From Bryobacterales bacterium (GTDB taxonomy: Bacteria > Acidobacteriota > Terriglobia > Bryobacterales > Bryobacteraceae): a DNA stretch of 64,000 nucleotides. Below are positions 61,555-64,000 of the stretch, one piece after another (the stretch's first letter is position 1; every line of letters starts with the position of its first letter). Below the pieces are notes generated by a model that did not search any database, was not told the DNA's origin, and saw nothing but the letters and a program-made list of their open reading frames with translations. The translations under genes and the position numbers were made by a program. Where the stretch lies: contig JAHCHD010000006.1 in NCBI GenBank assembly GCA_026129915.1, forward strand, positions 1-64,000, in the 5' to 3' direction.

Positions 61555-64000
61555 TATTTCGCACGCTATTCATCACGATCGCGGTGGCCGTCGCTACGGC
61601 AAGTGCCCGTGGCCAGGTGCGGCCGATCACGGGAGAGTTTCCGCTAAGCAGCGCAGCAGCCAAGGCGGATGCGGTTCCGGCTGGTGAGGAGGCATTTGAG
61701 ATCCCGATTGTGCTGGATCCGAATCCTTCCGGCAAGGACTTTATTCACATTTTTCGGGACCAACCAGCGGCAGCGATCTCGGTGCGTACACCGACGGGGA
61801 CGGTGCTGACCGCCGCTACGGCGGCCACCCACGGGTTCAACTGGCAGGAAGCAAATATCCAGGTGGACAGCGTTGCAATGGAAGATGATTCCGATGGTTT
61901 CGGCCCGGATGTCACGGCGGAGGGAGCGCATACACTCCTGATGTTTCCGCCGAGCCAAGCTGCCGGTACTTACGTGATCGTGGTGGACTCACGAAGTGTT
62001 ACAGAAGTTACCTCCTTGCAGATTACCGCCCACCTGGATTCGCCAATTGCAGTCACCACAAGCAGTGATGCCAGCGACTATCGACTCGGTGACCCGGTTA
62101 CCGTTGCCGCGGTGGTATTCGAAAATGGCCAGTCGGTGGTCAATGTGACGGCAACGGCAACAGTTGTCGGATACCGGTATGTCACCGGAGACGTCACGGT
62201 TGGGGGGTTCTCACTCGAATCAAAGACCGATTTGGGAAATGGGCTTTCCCGATATGCATACAAGGTATCCTTGACTAACAATACAGGAAACAGCCAATGG
62301 CGGTTCGTCGCGACAGCAGATACGTTCGACGATGAGGTTCGTATCATCCGCGGCAGCCTTGGGTTTGAGCCTATCAGTGGCAGCATGCCGGTCGAGAGCG
62401 AAGAAACCATACTGGTACTGGCGCCCACGTCCCCGAACTACAATCCATCCGCCCTTGAGTGGGAAGTGACAGCCTTCAGCGCCCCAGTAGAGTTATCGTT
62501 GGTTGACGTTGGACCTGGAAACGACCTCACCGCAGACGGCGTGTTCACAGCCAGGTTTGTTCCCACCGAATCAGGGCTCTTCGAGATTGGCACAACGATC
62601 CAGGGAACGAGCCCGTCTGGCAAGCCGTTCTATCGGGTCGCGTCGTCCGGGTTCTCCGTGCATCCTGCGCAGGCCACAGTTGCGTCGATCACCTCCGTAG
62701 GTATCGACGCGAACAACAACCAGAAGTACGAGGCCCTGCGCTTCACGGCAACCATCGATGTCCAGGAGCCGGGGGACTATACACTGTCGTTCCAGATCAG
62801 GGATACGGCAGAGCATACCCACACTTTTCTTCGCGCCGCCGAGTTAAACGCCGGAGGCAACCAGATCGTCCAGGAAGTGGACGCGAAGCATCTCCTGGAG
62901 GCCGGCTTCACGAGCGGCCCGCTTTCCATCGTCGGAGTCACGCTGCGCCGCGAGGTCTTTGGCCGCGATACCGTCGTGGACTACCACGAGACTATGGGCA
63001 TCACGCCGTCTTACGATCTCGGCGATTTCGAGCGGGGCTCAATCTACTTCACCGGCCAGGCGAGCGAGCAGGCATTGAATCTGGATGGGCAGCCGGGCTA
63101 TGATGTGTTGCGCGTGCAGGCGGTAGCGATGCAGGGGCCAGGTGTTTCGTCTGGCCCGATGAATTGCCGCGTACAGGGAAGGCTCACCGATGCCGCCGGG
63201 TCCGTCATCGATGCGGTCACGGCACCCGCCACGATGCGCGAGGGTTCAAACCAGGTGGTCATCGACTTCCGCGGCCCGAAGATTGCCCGCAGCAACGTGA
63301 ATGGACCGTATGCCGTGCGCAACGTTTCGCTGGAATGCTCCGGCATGCGCGATACTGCTACGGCGCTTCTCACCACGACAGGCTACCTGGCAGCAGATTT
63401 TCAGAACATCCAACCAGAGTTTCACATCGACTTGTCAGGAATCAGCCTGAAACCCGGCCAAACCCGGACGGTCCCAGTTACCGTTCGTGGCATCGGCGCC
63501 TATGAGGGGACCGTCACGATGAGTGCGCCATCCGCCTCGCCGGGCCTTAGCCCCGTTGTGAGCTACCCCGAAGTGCTTGTCGATGCCCTCACCACCGTAA
63601 AACTCACCGCCGGTGCGGGCATCACGCCAGGCACCTATTCGATGGACCTTTCCGCGACCGATGGTACGATCACGCGCACCCGTACGATACCTGTTGTGGT
63701 GAGTGATGAGGACGTGGCGGTTCAGATCGTCCAAACAGGTCCGGCCTTCCTGCATCCCGGCATGTCAACGCAGCTTGAGGCCAGCGTGCTACATGCGGCG
63801 GAGCAAGGCGTGACATGGAGCGCCCACCCTGGCGCGGGCCTTATAACCGCCAACGGTGCTTCTGCGACCTACACCGTCGGAGCCGTGCCTGCTGGGAATA
63901 GCGAAATCGTTCTCGCCGCGAGCGCGGCAGACCCCACGCGGGTGGGCAGAGTGAGTCTCGTGGTGCTGCCGCCCGTGTTGATCCACCTGGACCCTGTGAC
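61536..64000 (+). CDS. Very large secreted multi-domain beta-sandwich protein (partial)
   Basis: Open from the ATG at 61536 to the end of the window, over 820 codons with no stop. The signal peptide is VVFRTLFITIAVAVATASARGQ. The mature protein is a chain of Ig-like/pre-peptidase-like beta domains: DFIHIFRDQPAAAISVRTPTG with SQAAGTYVIVVDSRSVTEVTSLQITAHLDSP (about 60-175), DYRLGDPVTVAAVVFENGQSV, TSVGIDANNNQKYEALRFTATIDV (with calcium-site-like DANNN), GISLKPGQTRTVPVTVRGIGAYEGTVTMS and, near the end, EQGVTWSAHPGAGLITANGASATYT, a BIG_2-like repeat. It overlaps the preceding gene by 19 bases. Probably a surface adhesin or extracellular scaffold working with the lipase. The C-terminus is outside the window. 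Confidence 0.75.
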   Translation, partial: MQCTGVVFRTLFITIAVAVATASARGQVRPITGEFPLSSAAAKADAVPAGEEAFEIPIVLDPNPSGKDFIHIFRDQPAAAISVRTPTGTVLTAATAATHGFNWQEANIQVDSVAMEDDSDGFGPDVTAEGAHTLLMFPPSQAAGTYVIVVDSRSVTEVTSLQITAHLDSPIAVTTSSDASDYRLGDPVTVAAVVFENGQSVVNVTATATVVGYRYVTGDVTVGGFSLESKTDLGNGLSRYAYKVSLTNNTGNSQWRFVATADTFDDEVRIIRGSLGFEPISGSMPVESEETILVLAPTSPNYNPSALEWEVTAFSAPVELSLVDVGPGNDLTADGVFTARFVPTESGLFEIGTTIQGTSPSGKPFYRVASSGFSVHPAQATVASITSVGIDANNNQKYEALRFTATIDVQEPGDYTLSFQIRDTAEHTHTFLRAAELNAGGNQIVQEVDAKHLLEAGFTSGPLSIVGVTLRREVFGRDTVVDYHETMGITPSYDLGDFERGSIYFTGQASEQALNLDGQPGYDVLRVQAVAMQGPGVSSGPMNCRVQGRLTDAAGSVIDAVTAPATMREGSNQVVIDFRGPKIARSNVNGPYAVRNVSLECSGMRDTATALLTTTGYLAADFQNIQPEFHIDLSGISLKPGQTRTVPVTVRGIGAYEGTVTMSAPSASPGLSPVVSYPEVLVDALTTVKLTAGAGITPGTYSMDLSATDGTITRTRTIPVVVSDEDVAVQIVQTGPAFLHPGMSTQLEASVLHAAEQGVTWSAHPGAGLITANGASATYTVGAVPAGNSEIVLAASAADPTRVGRVSLVVLPPVLIHLDPV

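Overview
The window looks like the chromosome of a soil-type Acidobacteriota, most likely of the Solibacterales/Bryobacterales group. The grounds are very large Oar-like TonB-dependent receptors with an N-terminal carboxypeptidase-regulatory-like domain, secreted metalloproteases with BACON-type repeats and a C-terminal 'INVVVPDLQAG' Ig-like domain (TIGR03437-like), a Tat-exported sugar-isomerase lipoprotein, a lipopolysaccharide heptose gene (hldD) and GC-rich coding DNA. The assignment rests on gene content only, not on a marker tree.

Layout. 1-3.7 kb: end of hldD, coupled rocD, a convergent deoxyhypusine-synthase-like gene, bacterioferritin and a small unknown gene. 3.7-9 kb: an Oar-like receptor and a divergent Tat lipoprotein, separated by a 760-bp intergenic region with palindromes. 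9-15 kb: purine genes purQ, purL, purF and a class I/II aminotransferase. 15-22 kb: a leftward carbohydrate operon (esterase, 64-aa stub, arabinose/fucose-isomerase-like enzyme, GH106-like rhamnosidase) facing a divergent regulator that fuses an IclR-type DNA-binding domain to a LacI-type sugar sensor, with a perfect palindrome between them. 22-27 kb: two carboxypeptidase-regulatory-like exported proteins and a membrane protein, flanked by two copies of a micro-ORF. 27-35.7 kb: two tandem metalloprotease/BACON genes, the first frameshifted near its end and the second thoroughly decayed. 35.7-37 kb: a methyltransferase and a GTCGGA-NNN minisatellite.

37-52.5 kb is one functional block, all leftward: a sensor-like winged-helix protein, a split transketolase, a zinc alcohol dehydrogenase and a Gfo/Idh/MocA oxidoreductase, then two Oar-like receptors, a secreted protein, two aldolase fragments fused by a deletion, and a gluconate-dehydrogenase-like SDR. 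Three transcription starts in this block carry the same 14-bp element, ACCGTAAATTACTT, followed at exactly 19 bp by GATA. I read this as a shared promoter/operator for an uncharacterised carbohydrate uptake and catabolism regulon.

52.6-56.7 kb: an ExeA/XrtA-type ATPase, then a small exported protein paired with a conventional TonB receptor. 56.7-58.8 kb: gene remnants and repeats. 58.8-64 kb: a coupled operon of a secreted lipase-like hydrolase, an exported unknown protein and a very large secreted beta-sandwich protein that runs off the window. The lipase start lies just upstream of a (CT)17 microsatellite that puts start and signal peptide in different frames, which is the layout of a phase-variable gene switched off. 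Indels cluster at 30.4-35.5 kb and near 57.8 kb, while other large genes are intact. Real decay and local assembly error both remain possible there.
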